A stretch of DNA of 64,000 nucleotides from Flavobacteriales bacterium (lineage in GTDB: Bacteria > Bacteroidota > Bacteroidia > Flavobacteriales > Flavobacteriaceae), in the NCBI GenBank assembly GCA_016777325.1, contig JADHRQ010000005.1, forward strand, positions 1-64,000. Reading direction: 5' to 3'. Shown here one piece after another: positions 55,562 through 62,944 of this stretch; position 1 is the first letter of the stretch, and every line of letters begins with the position of its first letter. The notes beneath the pieces were generated by a model. That model saw only the letters and a program-made list of their open reading frames with translations, did no database searches and had not been told where the DNA came from. Position numbers and translations under genes: made by a program.

Positions 55562-58135
55562 TTACGCAGAGTTTCTACTAGCATTAATATTTCCATATAG
55601 AGATCTTGTAATCATTTTTTCAAATATTGGTTTTTCTAAATTATCCATTTCACCTGATTCAATTTCCTTTACAATTTGAAGAGCATATTGTTGAATAGTA
55701 ATTAGAGGCATAACTACATTTTCTCGTGTTTGAATTGAAAGCTTATTTGCTGGTTCATTTTCCATCAGTTCTTTAAAATTAGAAATTTTAAGTAACATCT
55801 TTTTTGTTAGAATATATTCATCATGAATTATTTTCCAAAATTCTCCAAATTCTTCATCTTTACTCATATATGAGGTTAGCTCAAAAAATGACTTGGTTAA
55901 ACTCATCATACTATTAGACACAAGAGCTCTGAAAAATGGAACTTCTTCATATAAGAGTTTAACATCTTTTATTTTATTATTCTTATAGAAGTAATTAATA
56001 GATGTTCCTAATCCATAAAACCCAGGAACATTTTGCTTTAGCTGATTCCAACTTCCTACAAAGGGAATAGCTCTTAGTTTATCAAAATTGAATGCTTCTC
56101 CTTTTACCCCTCTTTTTGAAGGTCTACTTCCAATATTAGTTTTTGAGTAGTATTTTATTGTACTCATTTTTTCTAAGTATGGAATAAAAGATGGGTGACT
56201 CTTAAAATCTTTATATGAATTATAGCTTATAGAAGATAGCTTCTCAATAGTTTTTCTATTTTTTTTATTAAACACCTCAGAGTTTGATAAAATTCTGTTT
56301 TTTATACCAGAGCTAATTAATTGCTCCATATTATATTGAGAAGATTTAATAGTTCCAAAATTTGAACTAATTGTTTGACCTTGAACAGTTAACTGTATTT
56401 CATCTGACTCAATAAAATCTCCTAATGAACTATAAAATTGGTGTGTATTCCCTCCTCCTCTTGCAGGGGGCCCTCCTCTGCCATCAAAGAATAAAACTTT
56501 AATACCAAATTTCCTTGAAACTTTAGTTAGAGATTCTTTAGCTTTTAAAATACTCCAATTTGCAGTTAAATAACCGCCATCTTTTGTTCCATCAGAAAAA
56601 CCAAGCATTATAGTTTGAATATTATCTCTTCTAATTATATGATCTCTATATAGTTGATTAGAATATACATTTTCCATTATAGTACTTGCATTTTCTAGAT
56701 CTGACACTGACTCAAAAAGAGGTACTATGTCAACATTAAATTCATTACCTAATGTTAGTCTAACCATTGTAAAAACTTCAAAAATATTTATTGAAGAATT
56801 ATTATTACTTATTATATATCTATGACAACCTTTTTCACCATTTGAATCTTGAATTTGCTTAATTAATTCAATTGATTCAATTGTAGATTTAGAAGTTTCA
56901 TTTTTAAATTTAGTTGAATCGATTTTACCTTTTAATAATGAGAGGCTTTGTATTTTTTGATCTTTGTCTTGTTTCTCATACTTATTACTAAGCTCTTTTT
57001 TGAAATAATTATTTATTACATCGTTAAATACAGAAGAGTGAATAGTTGAGTCTTGTCTAATGTCAAGTGTAGCAAAATGATAACCAAAAATATTAACCTT
57101 ATCTATAAGATCTTGAAGTTCATCAATGAACAATGATTTATGTTCATTTATTAGAGTTTCTTTTATAAAATTTAATTTTTCTTTTAAAACATCTAATTTA
57201 ATCTTAGGCTCTTTATTTGTTTCAAATATACTTATCCATAAAGAATCTTCTATTTGAATTATAACATCTTCTATTTTTTTAAAAGTTAATTTTCTTCTTA
57301 AATATCTAATATCTCTGTAATAGTTCTTAATAATATCACTTCTTAATTTTTTTGCTGTTTTTGAGGTGATTTCTGATGTTACAAACGGATTTCCATCTCT
57401 ATCACCACCTGGCCAAAATCCAATTGAAATAAGATCATAGTGTTCGTATTTATTATCAAAAATATTAGATTTTACATATTTAAAGATATTACTAACAGAG
57501 TAATAAAATACATTCTCTAGATACCATGATAAACTAACTGCCTCATCATAAGGAGTAGGTTTCTTTTGTTTAAAAAAGGGAGTTTTTCCAAGTTGTGATA
57601 ATAAGTTTTTAATCTCAGTTAAATCATTTTTTTCTATTGAATTAGCTAGATCTGTAATTATTCCCAGAACTGATCCAGGATAAAATTGAGTAGGGTGTGC
57701 TGTTAAAACTGGTTTAATTTTAAATGATCTAAGGTATTTTTTTAGTTCTTTCTTCTTGTTTGAGGACTCAACTAATTCTTTAAGGTTTCTTAAGGTTCCA
57801 ACACCACCCATATTATTTACTTGTGTAAATGAAGCATCTTCAATTGCATCAAACAAAACAACCTGTCTCTCTATATATTGAATAAACCTAAAGATTAGAG
57901 ATATCTCTTCATCTTTTGAATAACCTTCACAATACTTTGAAAAGAAATCTTGAACTATTTTCTTAGGGTCTAGTTTTTTACTGTAACCTAACTTACAGTG
58001 TTCTGTAAAAATTGGAAGAAGATTTCCTGTATCTGAAATACTATCATAAGGAAGTGTTGCAAAAATACTATTATAGACGTGAAATCTGGATAGAACGTTT
58101 TCTTGAAACCTTTCTTTTTTTGTTAGTTTATTCAT
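55562..58135 (-). CDS. ppc: Phosphoenolpyruvate carboxylase
   Basis: Ppc fixes bicarbonate onto PEP to make oxaloacetate, replenishing the TCA cycle. The 857-residue protein has the catalytic His in VLTAHPTQFYPGS (~residue 147), GFWPGGDRDGNPFVT, LGFSDGTKDGGYLTANW, FFDGRGGPPARGGGNTHQFY and the Arg-rich RAIPFVGSWNQ. The C-terminus ends with the typical RNSA-type tail (SRNSA). Allosteric control is expected for the family but not visible here. A -7 box is at 58155. It is flanked by the SnoaL-like lipoprotein and the secreted protein at 58240. Confidence 0.95.
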   Translation of the reverse strand: MNKLTKKERFQENVLSRFHVYNSIFATLPYDSISDTGNLLPIFTEHCKLGYSKKLDPKKIVQDFFSKYCEGYSKDEEISLIFRFIQYIERQVVLFDAIEDASFTQVNNMGGVGTLRNLKELVESSNKKKELKKYLRSFKIKPVLTAHPTQFYPGSVLGIITDLANSIEKNDLTEIKNLLSQLGKTPFFKQKKPTPYDEAVSLSWYLENVFYYSVSNIFKYVKSNIFDNKYEHYDLISIGFWPGGDRDGNPFVTSEITSKTAKKLRSDIIKNYYRDIRYLRRKLTFKKIEDVIIQIEDSLWISIFETNKEPKIKLDVLKEKLNFIKETLINEHKSLFIDELQDLIDKVNIFGYHFATLDIRQDSTIHSSVFNDVINNYFKKELSNKYEKQDKDQKIQSLSLLKGKIDSTKFKNETSKSTIESIELIKQIQDSNGEKGCHRYIISNNNSSINIFEVFTMVRLTLGNEFNVDIVPLFESVSDLENASTIMENVYSNQLYRDHIIRRDNIQTIMLGFSDGTKDGGYLTANWSILKAKESLTKVSRKFGIKVLFFDGRGGPPARGGGNTHQFYSSLGDFIESDEIQLTVQGQTISSNFGTIKSSQYNMEQLISSGIKNRILSNSEVFNKKNRKTIEKLSSISYNSYKDFKSHPSFIPYLEKMSTIKYYSKTNIGSRPSKRGVKGEAFNFDKLRAIPFVGSWNQLKQNVPGFYGLGTSINYFYKNNKIKDVKLLYEEVPFFRALVSNSMMSLTKSFFELTSYMSKDEEFGEFWKIIHDEYILTKKMLLKISNFKELMENEPANKLSIQTRENVVMPLITIQQYALQIVKEIESGEMDNLEKPIFEKMITRSLYGNINASRNSA

Positions 58136-58154
58136 TTGTTTTGAAGGATAGTTA

Positions 58155-58162
58155 CAAAGTTA
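58155..58162 (-). promoter_or_regulatory. -7 promoter box (TAACTTTG) for ppc
   Basis: The - strand TAnnTTTG match ends 19 bp before the ppc ATG at 58135. No -33 TTG is seen at the usual distance. Confidence 0.5.
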
Positions 58163-58239
58163 ATACATGTTATTTAATTATATCATTAATTTAATTTTCA
58201 AAAAAATCTTTTTTTTATATTAGAGTAAAATTATTAATC

Positions 58240-58938
58240 ATGAAAAAATTTATAACATTATTATTTATCCTAACATTAGGATTTTCATATTCTCAAGAGA
58301 ATATTGCATGGAATAGAGTTGATTTATATGTACCTGCTAATCAAGCTGGGGCATACCTTGAAGCCATGGACGAATTTTACAGTAATATTGAAATGCCAGA
58401 GGGTGTTTCTGTATCATTAGTAAGATACTTTTATAAACCTAAAGATGTTAAGGCAACTCATTCAATTGTTTTTGCTGGACCTGTAGATGGTATTATAGAA
58501 TTAAGACAAATTAGATCTGGTGAAGGCTACGAAGCCTTTTATGATGATTTAGATGTTTTAGATGCAAAAATTGTTTCAAATTCAGCGGGCCAAAGCTTAA
58601 TTAGAATGAACACTGATTCAGAAAGAGGAAACTGGGCTCAATCATGGCAATGGAGAGTTGATGATCAAGGAGCATTTGCCAACGCATATCTTGAACTTAT
58701 GAAAAATTTTAAATCACTTGAAAGTTATGTAGCACTTGGTGCAATTAATCAAGGTGTAAGTAGAGATGGTGAGAGTCACTATATTTATTCAAATCAAGGA
58801 AGTTTTGGAGATAACTTAAAAGGTGGACCTCAAAATCAAAAAGAACTTGAAGCATTTGATGAATTTCAAAAAACAGTAGCCCCTATATCTACGTTCCTAG
58901 GAACAACGACAGAGGTAAATGTTAAAACTTGGAATTAA
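58240..58938 (+). CDS. Secreted protein of unknown function, possibly internally duplicated
   Basis: I do not recognise this 232-residue protein. It has a classical signal peptide (~1-19, ITLLFILTLGFSYSQ, no lipobox), so it is periplasmic or secreted. The mature part may contain two similar halves: GAYLEAMDEFYSN (~36-48) aligns with NAYLELMKNFKSL (~149-161), each followed by strand-like stretches. Such a layout would fit a tandem dimeric alpha/beta-barrel (EthD/ABM-like) fold, but this is a guess. It lies between ppc and the second SnoaL-like lipoprotein and ends at a strong bidirectional terminator. Confidence 0.6.
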   Translation: MKKFITLLFILTLGFSYSQENIAWNRVDLYVPANQAGAYLEAMDEFYSNIEMPEGVSVSLVRYFYKPKDVKATHSIVFAGPVDGIIELRQIRSGEGYEAFYDDLDVLDAKIVSNSAGQSLIRMNTDSERGNWAQSWQWRVDDQGAFANAYLELMKNFKSLESYVALGAINQGVSRDGESHYIYSNQGSFGDNLKGGPQNQKELEAFDEFQKTVAPISTFLGTTTEVNVKTWN

Positions 58939-58958
58939 TCAAATTTTAAAATTAATGT

Positions 58959-58993
58959 AAAAAAACCCTCGATATTAACGAGGGTTTTTTTTT
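58959..58993. terminator. Bidirectional rho-independent terminator
   Basis: A perfect stem (AAAAAAACCCTCG at 58959-58971 with CGAGGGTTTTTTT from 58979) encloses a 7-base loop, with A and T tracts on either side. It can terminate the + strand gene ending at 58938 and the convergent - strand lipoprotein gene whose stop is at 59043. Confidence 0.9.
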
Positions 58994-59042
58994 GAATAAT
59001 AATGATTTAAATAAGTAAACAAGACTTGTCCAAATATAATTA

Positions 59043-59534
59043 TTAGTTATTTGAGTTTGGTCTTTGATTTTCATAGACATAAATTCTACTAATCAGTCCA
59101 TCTTCAATCTGTATATCTCCCATATGAAAAATTACATTTTCTTCACCATTTACAGTAGATGTTAATCTAAAACCTGCAATGACCCATGTTTTTTCAGCTT
59201 TGACTGAGGTGTATGGTAATATCCAATATGGTTCCCAAGTCACATTATTAGCAAAAAATGATTCAAGAACTTTAGAATGTTCATCCTGACCGTCTATTAC
59301 TGTTCCATCTGGAAGTTCTATATGAATATCAGGTTTTTCCATAGATAAAATTGATTCCATATCCCTTTCGTTATGAGATACAGCCCATTTTTTTACAAAA
59401 TCCGTAGTTTCATCTGATCCTATCATATAAGATTCCTCTTCATCTTGAATGAAGTATCCTGCAGTTTTTGGCTCTTGATTTGGCGCTGAACAAGATGCAA
59501 ATAAGATTGCAATTAATAATATATATTTTTTCAT
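59043..59534 (-). CDS. SnoaL-like lipoprotein (paralogue B)
   Basis: This is a 163-residue lipoprotein with signal MKKYILLIAILFASC. The open frame extends to 59603, but the ATG at 59534 gives a proper lipoprotein signal and the same length as the paralogue at 55029-55520. Shared blocks are KKW.VSHNERDMESIL, LPDGTVIDGQDEH, ILPYTSV..TWVIAGF and ISRIYVYENQRP. The NTF2-like fold is likely. No function can be assigned. It ends against the bidirectional terminator and is divergent from the thioredoxin-like gene. Confidence 0.8.
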   Translation of the reverse strand: MKKYILLIAILFASCSAPNQEPKTAGYFIQDEEESYMIGSDETTDFVKKWAVSHNERDMESILSMEKPDIHIELPDGTVIDGQDEHSKVLESFFANNVTWEPYWILPYTSVKAEKTWVIAGFRLTSTVNGEENVIFHMGDIQIEDGLISRIYVYENQRPNSNN

Positions 59535-59580
59535 TGTGTATGATTTATAATTAAGTATTAAATTTAATAAAATATAAATT

Positions 59581-60135
59581 ATGGCTAGAACACCGTCAAA
59601 CATGATATTACTTGGATCAAAAGCACCTAATTTTAATCTTTTAGATGTGACTTCTAATTCTACTTTATCCCTATTTGAGTCTAAAGGAAGTATTGGAACT
59701 GTAATTATGTTTATCTGTAATCACTGCCCTTACGTAAAACATGTAAACCCAACAATAAGTAAATTAGCAAAAGATTATAATAGTGACGAGATTAAGTTTA
59801 TTGCAATATCGAGTAATGATGTGGTTAATTATCCAGATGATAGCCCTGAAAAAATGAAAATTAATGCTATTGATAATGATTTTAATTTTCCTTATTTATA
59901 TGATGAAACTCAAGATGTAGCTAAATCATATGATGCAGCATGCACCCCTGATTTTTACTTATATGATTCTAATCTAGAATTAGTTTACAGAGGACAACTT
60001 GATGATTCCAGACCAGGCAATGATATAGAATCAGACGGAAGTGATATGAAAAATGCAATTCAATGCCTTATAGATGGTATAGAAAATAAAGAGCTGCAAA
60101 AACCAAGTATTGGTTGTAATATAAAATGGAAATGA
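59581..60135 (+). CDS. Thioredoxin-like redoxin protein
   Basis: This 184-residue AhpC/TSA-type thioredoxin-fold protein has no signal peptide. It has the entry GSKAPNFNLLDV and the active-site FICNHCPYVKH (CxxC at ~46-49), then KFIAISSNDVVNYPDDSPE, PYLYDETQDVAKSYDAACTPDFYLYD (cis-Pro region in two blocks) and LDDSRPGND. This CNHCPYVKH form defines a common group of predicted peroxiredoxin/thioredoxin proteins whose physiological role is not established. The 3' end overlaps the PLP ammonia-lyase gene, so the two are coupled. Confidence 0.87.
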   Translation: MARTPSNMILLGSKAPNFNLLDVTSNSTLSLFESKGSIGTVIMFICNHCPYVKHVNPTISKLAKDYNSDEIKFIAISSNDVVNYPDDSPEKMKINAIDNDFNFPYLYDETQDVAKSYDAACTPDFYLYDSNLELVYRGQLDDSRPGNDIESDGSDMKNAIQCLIDGIENKELQKPSIGCNIKWK

Positions 60136-61067
60136 CAAAAAAAAATCTAATAGATTGTCATAATCGTATTAAACCATTTATTCATAATACTCCTGTTTTA
60201 ACATCAAATCAGATTAATAAAATGACAGGGTCTGAAATTTATTTCAAATGTGATAATTTTCAAAAAATGGGTGCATTTAAAATGCGAGGTGCAACAAATG
60301 CAATTCTTCAACTTTCAGATGAAAATAAAAAAAATGGTGTAGTAACTCATTCATCTGGAAATTTTGCTCAAGCACTTTCACTTGCCGCTAAAAGTATTGG
60401 AGTAAAAGCATACATTGTAATGCCATCAACAGCAACCGAAATTAAAAAAACTGCAGTTAAGGGTTATGGAGGAGAACTTATTGAATGTGAGCCAAACCTT
60501 GATGCAAGAGAAAAGGCTGCAAATGATATTGCGAAATCAACTGGAGCAACATTTCTTCACCCATCTAATGATATTGAAGTAATTCTAGGACAAGGGACCG
60601 CTTGTAAAGAATTACTAGAATATAATAATTCAATTGAGCATGTCCTAGTTCCTATAGGAGGGGGTGGACTAATAGCTGGAAGTGCTCTTGCAGCAAAATA
60701 TTTTGGTAAAAATTGTACAGTTATTGGAGCTGAACCTTTTGAAGTTGATGATGCTTACAGATCACTTAAAAGTGGAAAAATAGAGACTAATGAAAGTGCT
60801 AATACAATAGCTGACGGATTAAAAACTCAACTAGGTGATAAGAATTTTCCAATTATAAAAAATGAGATTAAGTCAATTATACGAATTACCGAAGAAGAAA
60901 TTATTGAGTCAATGAAGATTATTTGGGAACGTTTAAAAATTATTTGTGAGCCATCATGTTCCCTTCCTCTTGCTGCAGTCCTAAAAAACAAAGAAACTTT
61001 TATAAATAAGAAAGTAGGTATTATAATCTCTGGCGGTAATGTTGATTTAAATAATCTTCCCTTTTAA
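60126..61067 (+). CDS. PLP-dependent serine/threonine ammonia-lyase or racemase-type enzyme
   Basis: This 313-residue fold-type II PLP enzyme has no ACT regulatory domain, resembling catabolic threonine dehydratase, serine racemase and threo-3-hydroxyaspartate ammonia-lyase. The PLP lysine is in QKMGAFKMRGATNA (~residue 54), the substrate loop is SSGNFAQAL, the phosphate-binding glycine loop is PIGGGGLIAGS (~residue 178), and SGGNVDL is near the C-terminus. Substrate specificity cannot be settled by eye. The ATG at 60126 or the ATG at 60132, which gives an ATGA overlap with the upstream stop, could be used. Its stop shares TTAA with the convergent gene. Confidence 0.9.
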   Translation: MEMTKKNLIDCHNRIKPFIHNTPVLTSNQINKMTGSEIYFKCDNFQKMGAFKMRGATNAILQLSDENKKNGVVTHSSGNFAQALSLAAKSIGVKAYIVMPSTATEIKKTAVKGYGGELIECEPNLDAREKAANDIAKSTGATFLHPSNDIEVILGQGTACKELLEYNNSIEHVLVPIGGGGLIAGSALAAKYFGKNCTVIGAEPFEVDDAYRSLKSGKIETNESANTIADGLKTQLGDKNFPIIKNEIKSIIRITEEEIIESMKIIWERLKIICEPSCSLPLAAVLKNKETFINKKVGIIISGGNVDLNNLPF

Positions 61068-61498
61068 GAAAGCTTTCTGTAATTCAAGAAAGAAACTAAG
61101 AATAAAATAATACTTCCCCATCCAAGATAAACAAATGGTGAACTAGGTATATAAACATATGCTAGTAACTGTGCTGAAAAAACCATTGTACCTATACATA
61201 TAAGTAGGTTTTTTGCAAAAGCTTTATTTTCAATAAATTTTTCTTTTGAAAAAGAAATAATAAAAAGACCTATTGTAGAGACCCAGAGTCCAAAGAATCG
61301 ATAAATTTGTTTTAAATATCCTGGCAGAGTATCATTTATTTCTTCACTAAATAGCTTTTCAAATGTCATATTAAGTCTTTCTTCATTTGCAACTTTATCA
61401 AGCATCCAGGGTTCATCAACTAGCATCCATCTTAATCCAAGCACAATAAAGATTAATCCTAGTATTTTAATTGGTGTTAGAAATATTTTTTTTGTCAT
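61064..61498 (-). CDS. Small integral membrane protein of unknown function
   Basis: I do not recognise this 144-residue protein with certainty. It has four probable membrane helices (~9-26, ~70-83, ~95-115 and ~120-140) and a polar loop between the first two. The layout is like that of DUF4345-type proteins, but I am not sure. The stop overlaps the ammonia-lyase stop through TTAA at 61064-61067. It lies 18 bp after the serine hydrolase gene and is probably co-transcribed with it. Confidence 0.6.
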   Translation of the reverse strand: MTKKIFLTPIKILGLIFIVLGLRWMLVDEPWMLDKVANEERLNMTFEKLFSEEINDTLPGYLKQIYRFFGLWVSTIGLFIISFSKEKFIENKAFAKNLLICIGTMVFSAQLLAYVYIPSSPFVYLGWGSIILFLVSFLNYRKLS

Positions 61499-61516
61499 AT
61501 ATATGAATTTATCAAA

Positions 61517-62842
61517 TTATTCATTCTTTTCAAATTTTATTCTTGCACCATTCTGTCTTAAAATAAAAGAATTTTCATCAGGAATGAACTCAAATTCAGC
61601 TCCAACAATTTCTGATTTAAATAAGTTTTTTTCGATTGCATCTAAAGATATTTGTGGTTGCCCAGTTGCTTGAATTATTAAAATATTATTATCTAAAGTA
61701 ACTTGAATTATTAATGGTATTTCTTTCGAACTATAAGATCCAATTAGCTTCTCTAAATCTTTAGGGTTAACTTCAAAATTTGAGAAAACTGGAATTTCAT
61801 ATGGTTTTTCAAAAATCTCACTTAAAACAGCAATTGAAATATCGTTATTATTGAAATTTGTTCCATTAGAGTTAAGAGCATAATAAATATCATCATCTCT
61901 AAAAGCTGAAAAAACCGAACTAAACCCATCTATTCCACCTGTATGACCTAATCCTGTTTTCTTATAGAAAGGAATGTTAAACAGGCCTAGAGCAAATTGA
62001 CCATTTATTTTTATCATCTTATTTAGACTTTCCTCATTTAAAATTTCACCACTAAATAGTAAGTGGCTAAATTTCACAAGATCTATCGGATTAGAAACTA
62101 TTCCTCCTGCTCCAAGAGGAACAGATGGATCTGTTTCATCTTGTTTTAGCCATTTTCCAGCAAATGTATATGATCTAGCCTCATTATCATAAGTATCTAT
62201 AACACCTCCATAATAAGTATTTTTTAATTCAAGAGGTTTGATAATTTGATCAAAAAGAAGCTCACTATAGTTTTTTGAATAAATTCTTTCTAATATAATA
62301 GTCAATAACACATAGTTTGAATTACTATAACTAGATCTTCTTCCTGGCTTGAAAGAGGAATCAAAATTTGAAATAATTTCAATTAATTCTTCTCTTGATT
62401 TAGATTCTAACATATAATTAATGTAATCTGATGAATCAGTGAAATTAAAAATCCCACTTCTATGACTTAATAGATTCTCTACTGTTATTTTGTTAGAATT
62501 TGGTATATCAGGGAAATAATTTTCAATAGTATCATCTAAATTTATTTTTCCCTCCTCAACAGATTTAAGAATCAAGACAGAGGTGAAAGTTTTTGAAATT
62601 GAACCTATTCTAAATTTTGATTTTGAATTTAGCTTTTCATTCATCTCAACATCTAGGTATCCAATAGCTCTTGTAAATATTAGACTATCGCCTTTAGAAA
62701 CAGCAACAGATCCCATGAATTTATTGTTTCCCTCTAATGTATCAAAGTACTCATGTAATTTATCAAAATTGTATTCTTGAGAAAGAATAGATTGTGATGT
62801 AAGTAAGAAAAAAAATAAAAAATATTTAGTCTTTTTAATCAT
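61517..62842 (-). CDS. Exported serine hydrolase, beta-lactamase/D-alanyl-D-alanine carboxypeptidase-like (class C type)
   Basis: This is a ~441-residue protein with signal peptide MIKKTKYFLFFFLLTSQS. The active-site motifs of serine beta-lactamase-like enzymes are SxxK in GSISKTFTS, YxN in YSNSNYVLL, and HTG in GLGHTGGIDGFSS. The C-terminal ~100 residues form an extra domain. The substrate could be a peptide, ester or amide. The open frame runs on to 62917, but that part lies within the tRNA gene, so the start is the ATG at 62842, just after it. Confidence 0.87.
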   Translation of the reverse strand: MIKKTKYFLFFFLLTSQSILSQEYNFDKLHEYFDTLEGNNKFMGSVAVSKGDSLIFTRAIGYLDVEMNEKLNSKSKFRIGSISKTFTSVLILKSVEEGKINLDDTIENYFPDIPNSNKITVENLLSHRSGIFNFTDSSDYINYMLESKSREELIEIISNFDSSFKPGRRSSYSNSNYVLLTIILERIYSKNYSELLFDQIIKPLELKNTYYGGVIDTYDNEARSYTFAGKWLKQDETDPSVPLGAGGIVSNPIDLVKFSHLLFSGEILNEESLNKMIKINGQFALGLFNIPFYKKTGLGHTGGIDGFSSVFSAFRDDDIYYALNSNGTNFNNNDISIAVLSEIFEKPYEIPVFSNFEVNPKDLEKLIGSYSSKEIPLIIQVTLDNNILIIQATGQPQISLDAIEKNLFKSEIVGAEFEFIPDENSFILRQNGARIKFEKNE

Positions 62843-62844
62843 AG

Positions 62845-62919
62845 TGGGTGATACTGGATTCGAACCAGTGACCCCTACCCTGTCAAGGTAGTGCTCTAAA
62901 CCAACTGAGCTAATCACCC
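62845..62919 (-). tRNA. tRNA-Val (anticodon GAC)
   Basis: On the - strand the sequence begins GGGTGATTAGCTCAGTTGG and closes the acceptor stem with ATCACCC plus discriminator A. The D-arm, anticodon stem CTACC/GGTAG, loop TTGACAG with anticodon GAC (at 62882-62884 on the + strand as GTC), and T-arm with GGTTCGAATCC all fold canonically. CCA is not encoded. It is 75 nt long, and a -7 box ends 8 bp upstream. The serine hydrolase start follows 2 bp after its 3' end. Confidence 0.97.
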
Positions 62920-62927
62920 AAGTATTA

Positions 62928-62935
62928 CAAATCTA
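62928..62935 (-). promoter_or_regulatory. -7 promoter box (TAGATTTG) for tRNA-Val
   Basis: The - strand TAnnTTTG match ends 8 bp before the mature tRNA 5' end at 62919, so the primary transcript would have almost no 5' leader. A TTG at about 62962-62964 is 26 bp upstream, longer than usual. Confidence 0.55.
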
Positions 62936-62944
62936 AAGATTTAT

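Noticed and set aside
59535-59603. N-terminal extension of the second SnoaL-like lipoprotein
   Set aside because: The ATG at 59534 gives a clean lipoprotein signal and the same length as the paralogue; the extension also runs into the divergent gene.
62843-62917. N-terminal extension of the serine hydrolase frame
   Set aside because: The 25 extra residues are translated tRNA-Val sequence; a proper signal peptide starts at 62842.
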